Counted from the first letter of the stretch, positions 1-9,099 are shown. The stretch is DNA of 64,000 nucleotides from JAGXRK01 sp963804005 (GCA_963804005.1 CAWDOP010000011.1:120315-184314), one strand, 5' to 3'. Notes: generated from the letters alone by a model not told the origin. Translations and numbers: made by a program.

Positions 1-354
1 CAAGGGAATGCCCAAAAAATTCAAATCTAATTTTCCATTACTGTTCTCATCATGAAAGACTCGAATTGCGTATTCACCATAGTACAATGAATCTAATCTT
101 ACCTGAACAGTACGGTTTATTATTGGTAGAATTTTCCCAATAAAAACAGAATCCTCGCTCTCATAAACTTCTCTTGAGTTATCTAATGCAAACCAGCATT
201 CGCCGTTGTCATTATCAAAACCAGTGATCTTAATGTTAAGAGTTCCTCTTTCAATAATTTTAGAGTTTTTAACCTGTGAAAAAATGGTGGGAACTTGAAG
301 AAATAATATTGTAGTTACTATTAATATTTTTGTTGGATTGAAAAGAATATTCAA
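1..354 (-). CDS. DUF2141 family secreted protein (partial, C-terminus off the window)
   Basis: The frame is open from a TTG at 352-354, whose bases overlap the crtU stop as TTGA, down to the window edge. It encodes a hydrophobic N-terminal segment (ILIVTTILFLQVPTIFSQ) that reads as a signal peptide. This is followed by a beta-rich region with NIKITGFDNDNGECWFAL and, later, YGEYAIRVFHDENSNGKLD, the pattern of DUF2141 proteins, which are small exported proteins of unknown function. It is the last visible gene of the carotenoid operon and overlaps crtU, so it is probably co-transcribed and translationally coupled. DUF2141 genes are often found beside carotenoid genes in Bacteroidota; that is family knowledge and not proof of a role. 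The TTG start is inferred from the overlap and the signal peptide. Confidence 0.72.
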   Translation of the reverse strand, partial: MNILFNPTKILIVTTILFLQVPTIFSQVKNSKIIERGTLNIKITGFDNDNGECWFALDNSREVYESEDSVFIGKILPIINRTVQVRLDSLYYGEYAIRVFHDENSNGKLDLNFLGIPL

Positions 355-1862
355 GCAAAGATTCCTTTTAACGGCACAGAAAATATTGGCTCCTGTTTTA
401 AACCTTCTGATGAAAGAATATTATTTGTACAATAAAGAGCCGAAGTTGTTGCAGCCTCCATCAGCATTGCGGGGCAATCCAGTTTTACCCAATCTCCGGC
501 AAGATATAAGTTTTCTACTTGTGTTTTAAACCGAGGACGATTTTCAGATAGATTGGTGTGAAATGCCGTAAAGTCATCTTTGATCTGTAAATACTCATAA
601 CGGATTTGAAAGTTCTTTATTTCTGGGAAATATTCTTCAAATTCTTTTAAGAATTGATCTCGAACATCGGTTTCTGCGAAATCATCCGGTAGAGCATAAG
701 AGTGAAGCTCGAAAATTCCACCGCCGTTTTTTGCTACCCACTCGCTGCTTGTTTTTTCCATGCGGTGATAAACAGTAACTGAATCCAATATCTTTAAGGC
801 ATCAGTAAATATGAAAAAGGGTACATCCTTCCTGATATCTTTATCTATCCAGATTCGTAAAACTGCATATCGCTGCGATTGTTTCTGTCGGCTGATCTGA
901 TTATAAAATTCAGGATGGTTTGATTTTATAAATTCAGAATTACTGACAATCTTTTTTGTTCCTTTTATATCAGATGCAATTATTAAATAATCAAACTCTT
1001 CATTGTTCACGAGAAATTTGGTATTTCTTTTTTCGATTGAATTAACAGGACTATTTAGTTTTAATTTTGCATTATATTTCTTTAGATATTTTTCGGCGGG
1101 ATTCCACAAAGTATTTTCAAAATCATCATTTAGCACATCGTAAATGAGACCATGATTATTACTTAAAAAATAAAAGTGAAAACTTTTAATAAGCTCTGCC
1201 ATTGAGATGTACTGCGGCTCAGCAAAAAATGCCCGGGAAAATGTTGTGAACATTAATTTCATTTGCTTGGGCAGTTTAACATCAGCAGCAAATTCTTTAA
1301 ATGAGATGTGATCAAACTTTTTATATGTCGTTTCTTTATTGTAATTAAGCAGGGATATAAGTCGACTAAACTTTGGATTCTTAATAATATCGATAAATGA
1401 ATAAATACCGGCTTTCTTCATTGAAAGAATATTTTCGACTGGTGTTGTTTTAATTTCTTTAAAGCTGTAGTTCCCCAAGTCCTTTGTCATTATTAAGTAG
1501 TCATCAATAGGGATTAGATATTTATGTGCATCAATTTTTTTTAACAGATTACGAAGGTTATAATATTGCCTGAAGAAAGCATGGAAACCGTGTTCAACAT
1601 TTGTTTGATAGCCATCTTTAAAATTAACAGACCACGAACCAACTTTACCCCCAAGAAATGAATCTCTTTCAAATATTGTTACATCAAAATTTCTTTCTGC
1701 TAAATATATCGCAGCAGAAACTCCGGCTAATCCACCACCAACAACAGCAACTTTTTTTGAAGTAGTAAGTGCAAATGGCAGTTCGGTATCGATTTTGTTT
1801 ATTTGTTGTTTATAATCACCTAATCGCTTTTTAATAAATTTTGAAATAACTGATGAACTCAT
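351..1862 (-). CDS. crtU: CrtU-like carotenoid ring desaturase/methyl-shift enzyme (FAD-dependent)
   Basis: A protein of 503 residues from the ATG at 1862 (a TTG 12 bases upstream is possible but less likely). An N-terminal FAD-binding motif, VAVVGGGLAGVSAAIYLAE, is followed by the blocks HGFHAFFRQYYNLR and SRAFFAEPQYISMAEL with FHFYFLSNNHGLIYDV, which mark CrtU-type carotene desaturases more than ordinary phytoene desaturases. A C-terminal FAD block, NLYLAGDWV, is also present. CrtU converts beta-ionone rings to aromatic rings, moving a methyl group, as in isorenieratene or chlorobactene synthesis. It lies downstream of crtI, crtB and a lycopene cyclase, which supply the cyclic substrate. 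Substrate and product are inferred; another carotene desaturase or isomerase role cannot be excluded from sequence alone. Confidence 0.8.
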   Translation of the reverse strand: MSSSVISKFIKKRLGDYKQQINKIDTELPFALTTSKKVAVVGGGLAGVSAAIYLAERNFDVTIFERDSFLGGKVGSWSVNFKDGYQTNVEHGFHAFFRQYYNLRNLLKKIDAHKYLIPIDDYLIMTKDLGNYSFKEIKTTPVENILSMKKAGIYSFIDIIKNPKFSRLISLLNYNKETTYKKFDHISFKEFAADVKLPKQMKLMFTTFSRAFFAEPQYISMAELIKSFHFYFLSNNHGLIYDVLNDDFENTLWNPAEKYLKKYNAKLKLNSPVNSIEKRNTKFLVNNEEFDYLIIASDIKGTKKIVSNSEFIKSNHPEFYNQISRQKQSQRYAVLRIWIDKDIRKDVPFFIFTDALKILDSVTVYHRMEKTSSEWVAKNGGGIFELHSYALPDDFAETDVRDQFLKEFEEYFPEIKNFQIRYEYLQIKDDFTAFHTNLSENRPRFKTQVENLYLAGDWVKLDCPAMLMEAATTSALYCTNNILSSEGLKQEPIFSVPLKGIFA

Positions 1863-1874
1863 TTTTGCTTTCAA

Positions 1875-2938
1875 TTAAATAGGTTTTCGCCAGCTTGACA
1901 TTTTGTAAATCTCAGAATCAGAGAATCCAGATTTCATTAATTTCTCCAATTTTAATCTATCTCCTGCAATTTTTTTCTCCAGAATTTTCGAAAAGCAAGA
2001 GAAACCTCATCACCTTTTACACTTACTTCATGATATTTGTCTTTTGTCTTTTTTAATATTTCGAGATTGGAAGAAAGAAAATCAATATCTTCAGCAACAA
2101 TCTTTGCAGATTTTTTTGCCATAAAATATTTTGCAAACATTGGGAATTTGGGAAAGATGTTTTTCCACAAAGTAATCTGCTTCATTTCAACATGCTGGTC
2201 ATCAACCTGCATTATGTGCTCAAGTATTAGTAAAATTCTTTCTTTAAAACGAATTTCTAATCGTGAGATATTTGGATAGTAAAAACGAATACGTGTACCA
2301 ATATTTTCTTCCTCACCGAAATAAACTTTTTCTGCTTTAGTTCCAACATTTGCTCTTCTGTAAAATCCCTCTATGCCGTCATCCAAGACTTTTAAATTAA
2401 AATCTGCAGGGGATTCCTTTATCTGGCCCATAAATGATTTAATTGAATTCCTATGAACATAGGCAATATGGTAGGGATCGATTAAACTCTCTGCAGTGGA
2501 TTCTAAATCAGCCTTGAATGTATATGCTTTGTATGTAAAAGGCCATTCGTTCATTTCAGGAATATCGGTTGGATTTATTTGTACGGATTTTTCTTCATCG
2601 CCGAGAAAGACCCAAACCCATTTATTAAAATCTTTAACAGGATAACTCTTTATTTTCGCTGTCGGTGGAATTTTATCACCGGGTAGCTGTGAAGGAATGT
2701 TGACACAACTTCCGTTTTTATCATACTCCCAACCATGATAACCACAAACAATTGTGTTAGTATTTAAATAACCTAAAGATAAATTTACATTCCTGTGACA
2801 GCATCTATCTTCAAGTGCAGCGATATCACCATCTTGATTCCTAAAAAGAATTATATCTTCGCCTAAAATTCTTTTCTTTATAATTATATTTTTTAATTCA
2901 TCCGAAGGACAAATTAAGTACCATTTATTTTTTAACAT
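1875..2938 (-). CDS. Rieske non-heme iron oxygenase in the carotenoid operon (apparent frameshift near the 3' end)
   Basis: An N-terminal Rieske [2Fe-2S] domain has the ligand pairs CCHRN (about residue 46) and CGYHGWEYD (about residue 66). A catalytic domain has DPYHIAYVH (about residue 175), the D-x2-H-x4-H ligand set for mononuclear iron. Such oxygenases hydroxylate or demethylate substrates using electrons from a reductase. Placed between the lycopene cyclase and crtU, a carotenoid ring modification is the natural inference, but the substrate is unknown. The uninterrupted frame stops at 1952. Reading one extra A in a run of seven A (1970-1976) extends it in another frame by about 34 residues, ending MSSWRKPI just before crtU. 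That extension reads like genuine protein, so the true gene probably ends at 1875. A programmed minus-one slip is possible but unproven. Confidence 0.8.
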
Positions 2939-2970
2939 TTTTTTAAATTTTACTTTGAGTACTGAAACAA

Positions 2971-3660
2971 TTATTTATTTACTGACTCTTCCTTTTTATT
3001 AATGATTTTTTGGTAAATAGATGTGTTCATAAAAATCAAAGCTGTTCCGTAAACAAAATCTTCGATTGGGATTGTAAATATTCTAAAATCCAATTGATAT
3101 TCAACTCCATAAGTTACAACAGGTCTCCAGGTTAAGTATCCATTAAAAATTAATGTAAACAGAAGCACAATAAGCAAGTAAAGGTAAAATCTCTTTTGTA
3201 AAATAAGATTCGTGTTCAATAGTTGATCCAACAAAACTGCTAATCCTAAAAAAGATATTGCTAAACCTGTATAATGCTTACCCGAAATAAAAAACCAAAT
3301 ACCAATTGGGATTAATAAATAAAGATAACGGCAGATTTTATCAATCCACATTAATTCTTTCTTCTCAGCTCGTCTAACAATCATTTCCCATGTAAAAAGG
3401 CAGGCAAAGGGAACTGAGATAAAAAATAAAATCTCCTCGATAGGAAGATTAAAAAATGTTATCCCAAGCACATACTTCGCATTAAAATGCCAATGTGAGC
3501 CAGCTACAATTGAATCCCAAGTAAGAAAAAATATTGCCGGGATTAGTATCGGCACTATTGTGTATTTCCATTTATTTATAAAATAAAAAGGTCTCATTGC
3601 TCCAAAGAGCAAGGGACCCGCAAAAACAATTATATTAAAAATTAAGTATTCAGATTTCAA
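2971..3660 (-). CDS. Lycopene cyclase, CrtYc/CrtYd membrane type
   Basis: A membrane protein of 229 residues with about six or seven hydrophobic segments. It has two copies of the cyclase motif PxE(E/D), NLPIEEILFF near residue 75 and IPIEDFVYG near residue 205. This is the signature of the fused CrtYc-CrtYd lycopene cyclase family found in Actinobacteria, archaea and Bacteroidota, which is unrelated to flavin-dependent CrtY. It should close one or both ends of lycopene to beta (or epsilon) rings. The start is a TTG that directly follows the crtB TAA stop, so the two genes are tightly coupled. Ring type and the number of ends cyclised cannot be told from sequence. Confidence 0.85.
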   Translation of the reverse strand: MKSEYLIFNIIVFAGPLLFGAMRPFYFINKWKYTIVPILIPAIFFLTWDSIVAGSHWHFNAKYVLGITFFNLPIEEILFFISVPFACLFTWEMIVRRAEKKELMWIDKICRYLYLLIPIGIWFFISGKHYTGLAISFLGLAVLLDQLLNTNLILQKRFYLYLLIVLLFTLIFNGYLTWRPVVTYGVEYQLDFRIFTIPIEDFVYGTALIFMNTSIYQKIINKKEESVNK

Positions 3661-4506
3661 TTAAGTCGTTTTCAAAAGTTTAACTTCAAAATAGGATTTA
3701 AATAAAAGATAGAACTTGTAAAAATTTGATATCCTAACTCTGGCAGCAAGTAATTCGTCTACATCAAGTTTTTTGATTTTTCTGAACAACATATAATAGT
3801 ATAGGTATGCAGAATAAACACCAAGCTTTACTTTTATAGGAAGTTTTTTTATTCCTTTAAGTGCGTCACTGAATTCCAAATCGATACTATCCTCAAGCTT
3901 CTTCTTGTTGTGATTATTAATTAATTCACGTTCGTGTATTCCAGGGAGGTAAATTCTGCCTCTTTCATTAATATCTTCCTTAATGTCTCTTAAGAAATTT
4001 ACTTTTTGAAAAGCTGCCCCAAGCATTCGGGCTGAGTGTTCCAGTTCCTTGTACTTTTCATCACTTCCGTTAACAAAAACTTTAAGGCACATTAAACCTA
4101 CTACTTCAGCAGAACCATAGATGTAATGATCATATTTATTATCGTTATATGAAGAACTGTACAAATCCATCTCCATACTATTTAAAAAAGATTTTATCAA
4201 TTCAGGGTAGATTTTGTATTTGTTTACTGTTTCCTGGAATGCCTGTAAAACTGGATTTGTAGAAATTCCTTTATCAATCGCATCCCATGTATCTTCTTCA
4301 AATTTTCTTAACAATTCCTTTTTATCAAAATCATGAAAAGTATCAACAATTTCATCGGCAATTCGAACATAACTATAAATTGCAAAGATAGGATCTCTGT
4401 ATTCAGGTGCAAATGCTTTTATGCCCCAGCTAAATGATGTACTGTAAGAAACTGTAATCCGTTTACTTATTTTATAGCTTGTATCTTTATATAGTTGAAA
4501 ACTCAT
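3661..4506 (-). CDS. crtB: Phytoene synthase
   Basis: A squalene/phytoene synthase family protein of 281 residues. It carries the two aspartate-rich motifs that bind the Mg-diphosphate of geranylgeranyl diphosphate, DEIVDTFHD near residue 50 and RDIKEDINERGRIYLP near residue 185. It condenses two geranylgeranyl diphosphate molecules to phytoene, the first committed carotenoid step. The ATG at 4504-4506 is preferred over a TTG six bases upstream, and the gene overlaps the end of crtI by 20 bases. Length and motif spacing are normal for the family. Confidence 0.93.
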   Translation of the reverse strand: MSFQLYKDTSYKISKRITVSYSTSFSWGIKAFAPEYRDPIFAIYSYVRIADEIVDTFHDFDKKELLRKFEEDTWDAIDKGISTNPVLQAFQETVNKYKIYPELIKSFLNSMEMDLYSSSYNDNKYDHYIYGSAEVVGLMCLKVFVNGSDEKYKELEHSARMLGAAFQKVNFLRDIKEDINERGRIYLPGIHERELINNHNKKKLEDSIDLEFSDALKGIKKLPIKVKLGVYSAYLYYYMLFRKIKKLDVDELLAARVRISNFYKFYLLFKSYFEVKLLKTT

Positions 4507-5965
4507 TTTCAATCCTTTCGGTTACTAATTTTGAACTAATCACTACCATTGGCAGTCCAGTACCGGGCGTAGTAGAAGCCCCAACATAAAAGAGGTTAGA
4601 AAATTCCTCGTCTTTATTTTTTGGTCTGAACCCACCAACTTGATTTAAATCGTGTGCAAGCCCTAAACCCGAACCTCTGTAAAGATTTAACATTTTTTCC
4701 CAATCATCAGGTGTTAATACTTTCTTAGTCACAATATTGTTTTGAATATCATACCCAATTCTTTTGGATAAATCTTCAATAATATTATTTACTAACTCAT
4801 CTTTGTCCTCCCAAGATTTTTTATATCTTAAATCAGGAACCGGGCAAAGAATAAATAAATTTTCATGGGTTTCAGGAGCACAACTTTCATCTGATTTTGA
4901 AGATGCATTTACATAATAGTATGGCTTTTGCGGGCTGATAGAGGATGTAAAAATATTATCTGCATAATTTCTAAAGTTACTCCCGAGAAAATAATTATGG
5001 TGAATAAGATTATTAATCTTTCCTTTTACACCAAGATATATTGTAAGGGGAGCCAGTGTCCAATGCATTGCATCAAGCTTATCAGAACTAAATTTTTCTC
5101 GTTTTAGAACTTTTCCTCTAAAAGAAGCAGCATCAGAGTTTGATATAAAAATATCTGCTTCCCATATCTTACCGTTTTGATCAATCATTTGAGAGACTTT
5201 ACCATTGTTGTTTCCAACACCAATAATCTCTGTGTCAAACACAAATTTTACATTTCTCGCTTTTAGAATTTTCACCATTTCTTCAACGATGCTATACATA
5301 CCATTATTTACACTCCAATAGCCATTATGTTTTAGTTCAGTATAGCTTAACAATGAATATATTGAAGGTGTTCGAAATGGTGTAGATCCAAGGAAGAATG
5401 CAACTAAAGAAAAGATTACCCTTACCTCTTCAGATTCAAATGTATTTTCGAGTTCTTTCCACATTGTTTTATATAAATATGGAAGATGCTTTTTAGGAAC
5501 CCTAGTCAATTTAAGAAAATAATCTAATTTATTTTTATAATTAGATTTTACAACCATTTCTTCGGTATCATGGAAAAACTCACCGCCCTTTTTCAAATAC
5601 TTTTCAAGTTTTTCGGCTAAATTATTTTCAATCCCGGCAAACTCTTTTTCTAATTTTTGCAGATCCTTAAATATTTTAAAAGGTTTTTCTCTGCCTTCAA
5701 AATAAACCTGGTAGATAGGATCAAGCTCTTTCATAATCAACGGGTTTTCAATACCAGCACTTTTAAACAATTCATCAAATTCGTAAGTCATACTCATAAA
5801 AGACGGACCCATATCAAATCTAAAACCGTCTTGCTTAATTATATTAAGCCTTCCACCCGGAGTAGAGTGCTTTTCTAGAATCGTTATATCATAGCCTTTA
5901 TTAGAAAGTCTTAACGCCGTGGATAGTCCACCTAAACCAGAACCTATGATAATTATTTTTTTCAT
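4487..5965 (-). CDS. crtI: Phytoene desaturase
   Basis: A CrtI-type FAD-dependent desaturase of 492 residues. It has the N-terminal dinucleotide-binding motif IIIGSGLGGLSTALRLSNKG, the block GGRLNIIKQDGFRFDMGPSF, and the C-terminal FAD-contacting block NLFYVGASTTPGTGLPMVV. CrtI enzymes introduce the double bonds that turn phytoene into lycopene or a related acyclic carotene. It is the first gene of the crtI-crtB-cyclase-Rieske-crtU set and follows a 190-base spacer, containing inverted repeats, after the DUF4397 gene. Whether it performs three, four or more desaturations cannot be read from the sequence, although the downstream cyclase suggests lycopene. Confidence 0.93.
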   Translation of the reverse strand: MKKIIIIGSGLGGLSTALRLSNKGYDITILEKHSTPGGRLNIIKQDGFRFDMGPSFMSMTYEFDELFKSAGIENPLIMKELDPIYQVYFEGREKPFKIFKDLQKLEKEFAGIENNLAEKLEKYLKKGGEFFHDTEEMVVKSNYKNKLDYFLKLTRVPKKHLPYLYKTMWKELENTFESEEVRVIFSLVAFFLGSTPFRTPSIYSLLSYTELKHNGYWSVNNGMYSIVEEMVKILKARNVKFVFDTEIIGVGNNNGKVSQMIDQNGKIWEADIFISNSDAASFRGKVLKREKFSSDKLDAMHWTLAPLTIYLGVKGKINNLIHHNYFLGSNFRNYADNIFTSSISPQKPYYYVNASSKSDESCAPETHENLFILCPVPDLRYKKSWEDKDELVNNIIEDLSKRIGYDIQNNIVTKKVLTPDDWEKMLNLYRGSGLGLAHDLNQVGGFRPKNKDEEFSNLFYVGASTTPGTGLPMVVISSKLVTERIENEFSTI

Positions 5966-6039
5966 TTTATAATTTTATGACCAATGTGTGTACAATAAGA
6001 TAGTAATTTTATGATTTAGATTCAGTTAATTTTATATTA

Positions 6040-6146
6040 AATGAGGATACTACCTGCTTTTTTGTTCAACAATATCTATGTATAAATTACGTGTCATAGT
6101 TAACATTTGAACAGGAAAACTCATTTTACAGGCAGTTATCCTCATT
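6040..6146. repeat. Nested inverted repeats upstream of crtI
   Basis: AATGAGGATA at 6040-6049 is matched by its exact complement TATCCTCATT at 6137-6146. Inside, TGTTCAA at 6063-6069 is matched by TTGAACA at 6107-6113. The structure fills most of the spacer between the DUF4397 gene and crtI. In RNA it could fold as a long interrupted hairpin, acting as a leader or as an attenuator between the two halves of the gene set. It could also be a degenerate miniature element. No clear terminator T-run is attached. Confidence 0.5.
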
Positions 6147-6157
6147 GCCAATTTTTC

Positions 6158-7885
6158 TTATTTAAGAAGATTCATTTTCTTAATTTCTCTGAAATTGCCA
6201 GCATTTAGCTCGTAGAGATATATACCGGAAGCTAAATTCTGAGCATCAAAGCTGTATCTGTAAGCACCGGCAGAAAGATTCTCATTTACTAAAGTTGCAA
6301 CTTCACTGCCGAGGATATTAAAAATTTTCAATGTTACTAATTCATTACTTGGAATTGTAAAATTGATAGTCGTACTCGGATTAAAAGGATTCGGATAATT
6401 CTGTGAAAGTTTGTAATTATCTGGAGTTATCGAAGATATTTCTTCAATACTGGTCACACCTTCAGGAAATTGCCCAACTGTTCCATCTGCTAATGCGAAA
6501 AATACTCCGAATGCATCTCCACTTTGATTTGCTGATGGGGTTAGAAAACCTGAGGCAAATACAACTGCACTTCCACCACCAAGTCCTGAAAGATCAGCAA
6601 CATAAGATTGAACTAATGTATTGCCGTCTGCTAAAGTTAAATCTAAGGTATAAGTTCCTGCTGGTACAGTAATGTAATCTGTTATATCACTGTAAGCAGC
6701 GTCATTCACTAATGTTGTAACACCACGTGCAATTACATCAACTGTTGGTGCATCCGTTGCGCCATGCAACACAAAGAAGTCAACATCAGAACTTGACGCA
6801 TTTTCCTTTACCATTGCTTTAATGAATAATGTGAAGGCTGTATTTCTTCCTCCAGGATTTACTGCATAAGATCCTGGGTTCAAAACGCCATTTGCAATTG
6901 CAACATAAGTAGCGCCATTATCTAATGTTACTGTAAAGTTTTTTATTGTATCAGCAACAGATGTACTATTAGGACCAGCAACTCCAATATTTATTGGTAC
7001 ACCAGCTGGAGCATCTATAAATGGAGTAGCATCTCTGAAAGCAAAATTATCTAACAATAGAGACCCATTTAGGTAGATATCTACATTAGAAGCAGCTATA
7101 TCGGCTGCGTTGTGAATAACCTGTAATCTTGCAAGTTGTACTTGAGGAAAAGCTACCACGTCTCCAGTAGGAAGAGCAGCAAAAATTCCAAATGCAGGTC
7201 CATTTTGATTGTTACCCGGAGTTAAGAAACCTGAAGCAAATACAACGGCAGCACCGCCACCCAATCCACTTAAATCTGCTCCGAAAGATACCACTATAGT
7301 AGAATTATCATTTCCCAGAGTAACATCTAAAATATAAGATGCTGGGGGAACAGTAATGTAATCTGTTATATCACCATAAGCTGCATTATCAACTAAGGTA
7401 GCAACTCTGCGGGCGTGCACATCAACAGTTGGTGCGTCGCTTGAACCATGAAGTACGAAGAAATCGACGTTATTGCTTGTTCCAGTTTCACGAGCCATTG
7501 CTTTTATGAATAAAGTAAAAGCAGTACTTTTCCCATCAGGATTTACAGCGAATGAGTTAGGGTCTAAAACACCGTTTGCAATTGCAACATAAGTTTCATT
7601 TTCTGTTAATGTTACTGTAAAGTTTTTAATTGTATCTGCAGCAGATGTACTATTAGGACCTGCTACTCCTATATTTATAGGTGTCCCTGCCGGTGCATCT
7701 ATATATGGAGTTGCATCTCTGAATCCAAAATTATCTAATAATAAAGCGCCGTTTAAATAAATATCAACTGAAACTGCACCCGGATCAGCAGCATTATGAA
7801 TAACCTGTAATCTGGCTGTCTGTGCAAACAAATTGTTTACCCCTGTAATCATTAAAATTAGTAAAAGAACTTTTAAAGTTTTCAT
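6158..7885 (-). CDS. T9SS-exported protein with two DUF4397 repeats
   Basis: A signal peptide (LLLILMITGVNNLFAQ) is followed by two tandem DUF4397 units of about 240 residues. Each begins ARLQVIHNAADP or similar and contains the blocks VDIYLNG and VDFFVLHG. The last 80 residues are a Por secretion (type A) sorting domain with QNYPNPFNPSTTINFTIP and a final KKMNLLK, so the protein should be carried through the type IX secretion system to the cell surface. DUF4397 domains are structurally similar to fasciclin-neighbour surface proteins, but their function is unknown. The ATG at 7885 is chosen because AGGA lies at normal spacing upstream. The gene follows the ECF sigma gene by a short gap and appears to share its transcript. 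Confidence 0.85.
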   Translation of the reverse strand: MKTLKVLLLILMITGVNNLFAQTARLQVIHNAADPGAVSVDIYLNGALLLDNFGFRDATPYIDAPAGTPINIGVAGPNSTSAADTIKNFTVTLTENETYVAIANGVLDPNSFAVNPDGKSTAFTLFIKAMARETGTSNNVDFFVLHGSSDAPTVDVHARRVATLVDNAAYGDITDYITVPPASYILDVTLGNDNSTIVVSFGADLSGLGGGAAVVFASGFLTPGNNQNGPAFGIFAALPTGDVVAFPQVQLARLQVIHNAADIAASNVDIYLNGSLLLDNFAFRDATPFIDAPAGVPINIGVAGPNSTSVADTIKNFTVTLDNGATYVAIANGVLNPGSYAVNPGGRNTAFTLFIKAMVKENASSSDVDFFVLHGATDAPTVDVIARGVTTLVNDAAYSDITDYITVPAGTYTLDLTLADGNTLVQSYVADLSGLGGGSAVVFASGFLTPSANQSGDAFGVFFALADGTVGQFPEGVTSIEEISSITPDNYKLSQNYPNPFNPSTTINFTIPSNELVTLKIFNILGSEVATLVNENLSAGAYRYSFDAQNLASGIYLYELNAGNFREIKKMNLLK

Positions 7886-7911
7886 TGTTTTCCTCACTTT
7901 AGTTTTTGTTT

Positions 7912-8499
7912 TTAGTTTAAATAACCGTTTACTTTTGCGTATCCGAATAGTTCTTCCTGCAAAAATTTTCGCGCTCTATGAAGACGGGAACGGACAGTAC
8001 CTACCGGAACTTTTACAATATCTGCAATTTCTTCATACGAATATCCTTCCAGATCACAAAGAAGAAAAACCTCTTTCATCTTCATAGGTAGCTTTGCCAG
8101 TGCAGCAGAAAGATCATCATCCAACAAATTTTGATAAAAATCTAAATCGAGATTATTATCGTTTGTCCAATCAGATTTAATTTCTTCATAGATGTTCTCA
8201 ATATCATCATAGTCAACTTTTGATGGTTCTCTCTTGAGTTTCCTGTAATTGTTGATAAAAGTATTTTTGAGAATCATAAACATCCACGCTTTACTATTTG
8301 TACCGCTTTTGAACTGATGATAACTTTTGTAAGCTTTATAATACGTGTCCTGAACAAGATCCTGTGCGTCATCAGGATTTCTTACAATTTTTAATGCATA
8401 ATTGTAAAGAGCACTTTGATGAGGAATAGCTTCCGATTGAAATTCGTATTGCATATCATTTTTAATTTTGCTTGAGTTTATTTCTTCTGTGTTAATCAT
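7912..8499 (-). CDS. ECF-type RNA polymerase sigma factor
   Basis: Sigma-70 region 2 is seen in ALYNYALKIVRNPDDAQDLVQDTYYKAY with the following AWMFMILKNTFINNYRK. Region 4 is seen in LPMKMKEVFLLCDLEGYSYEEIADIVKVP with VGTVRSRLHRARKFLQEEL. Length is 195 residues, typical of an ECF sigma factor. It sits between the fasciclin and DUF4397 genes, upstream of crtI on the same strand. No obvious anti-sigma gene is adjacent. In other bacteria, light-controlled carotenoid genes are often driven by an ECF sigma factor under a CarH/LitR repressor, and the layout here matches. Direct control of the crt genes is an inference. Confidence 0.9.
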   Translation of the reverse strand: MINTEEINSSKIKNDMQYEFQSEAIPHQSALYNYALKIVRNPDDAQDLVQDTYYKAYKSYHQFKSGTNSKAWMFMILKNTFINNYRKLKREPSKVDYDDIENIYEEIKSDWTNDNNLDLDFYQNLLDDDLSAALAKLPMKMKEVFLLCDLEGYSYEEIADIVKVPVGTVRSRLHRARKFLQEELFGYAKVNGYLN

Positions 8500-8533
8500 T
8501 GTACTGTCCGTTAATTAATTATATGATTTGTTA

Positions 8534-9043
8534 TTATTCAGGAATAAGTACTGTATCAATTATATGTATCACTCCATTTGATGCCATTACATCAGCCGTG
8601 GTAACTTTAGAGTTATTTATCATCACAGCGCCATTTGTAACTTGTATCTTAACATTCTGACCATGTAATGTTTCTGATTTATTTAGTTTTACAACTTCTT
8701 TGGATGTAACCTTACCTGAAACTACATGGTAAAGAAGAATTTTCTTCAATGCTTCTTTATCTTTCAGAAGCGCCTCAATAGTTCCTTTTGGTAGCTTAGC
8801 AAAAGCCTCATCTGTTGGTGCAAATACAGTAAATGGTCCTTCACCTTTCAATGCATCAACAAGTCCAGTTTCGGTTAACGCTTTTGCAAGTGTGTTGAAT
8901 TTTCCAGATTCAACTGCAATAGTTACTATATCTTTTTTAGAACTATCACCTTTATGGTCTCCAGAGACTAATAAAGATGTAAACATTAATGAAAATAGAA
9001 TTGCTGAAATAAACAGCCTGAGAGAAGAGATGTTATGTAACAT
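8534..9043 (-). CDS. Secreted fasciclin-domain protein
   Basis: A signal peptide at residues 1-27 (LFISAILFSLMFTSLLVSG) is followed by one fasciclin/beta-Ig-H3 domain. The H1 motif is GEGPFTVFAPTDEAFAKLP, the H2-like segment is VMASNGVIHIIDTVLIP, and YHVV lies between. These domains mediate adhesion or binding at the cell surface. The gene is first in a minus-strand unit with the ECF sigma factor and lies directly under a consensus promoter. AAAGGAG is placed eight bases before the ATG. Single-domain fasciclin proteins are common next to light- or stress-controlled sigma factors, but the role is unknown. Confidence 0.9.
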   Translation of the reverse strand: MLHNISSLRLFISAILFSLMFTSLLVSGDHKGDSSKKDIVTIAVESGKFNTLAKALTETGLVDALKGEGPFTVFAPTDEAFAKLPKGTIEALLKDKEALKKILLYHVVSGKVTSKEVVKLNKSETLHGQNVKIQVTNGAVMINNSKVTTADVMASNGVIHIIDTVLIPE

Positions 9044-9081
9044 TGTGTAACTCCTTTTGATTTAGTTAGTGTTGTTTTGTT

Positions 9082-9099
9082 TGTCTATCAAATGTCTAA
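9082..9099 (-). promoter_or_regulatory. Putative operator: two TAGACA repeats 11 bp apart
   Basis: On the minus strand TTAGACA (9099-9093) and ATAGACA (9088-9082) lie one helical turn apart, immediately downstream of the consensus promoter. The same heptamer recurs twice upstream of the divergent MerR/B12 gene. Placement and repetition suggest binding by that regulator, blocking transcription in the dark. This is inference; no experimentally known box is matched. Confidence 0.5.

Noticed and set aside
6403..6672. Plus-strand open frame within the DUF4397/T9SS gene
   Set aside because: Shadow of repetitive coding sequence on the other strand; composition is not protein-like.
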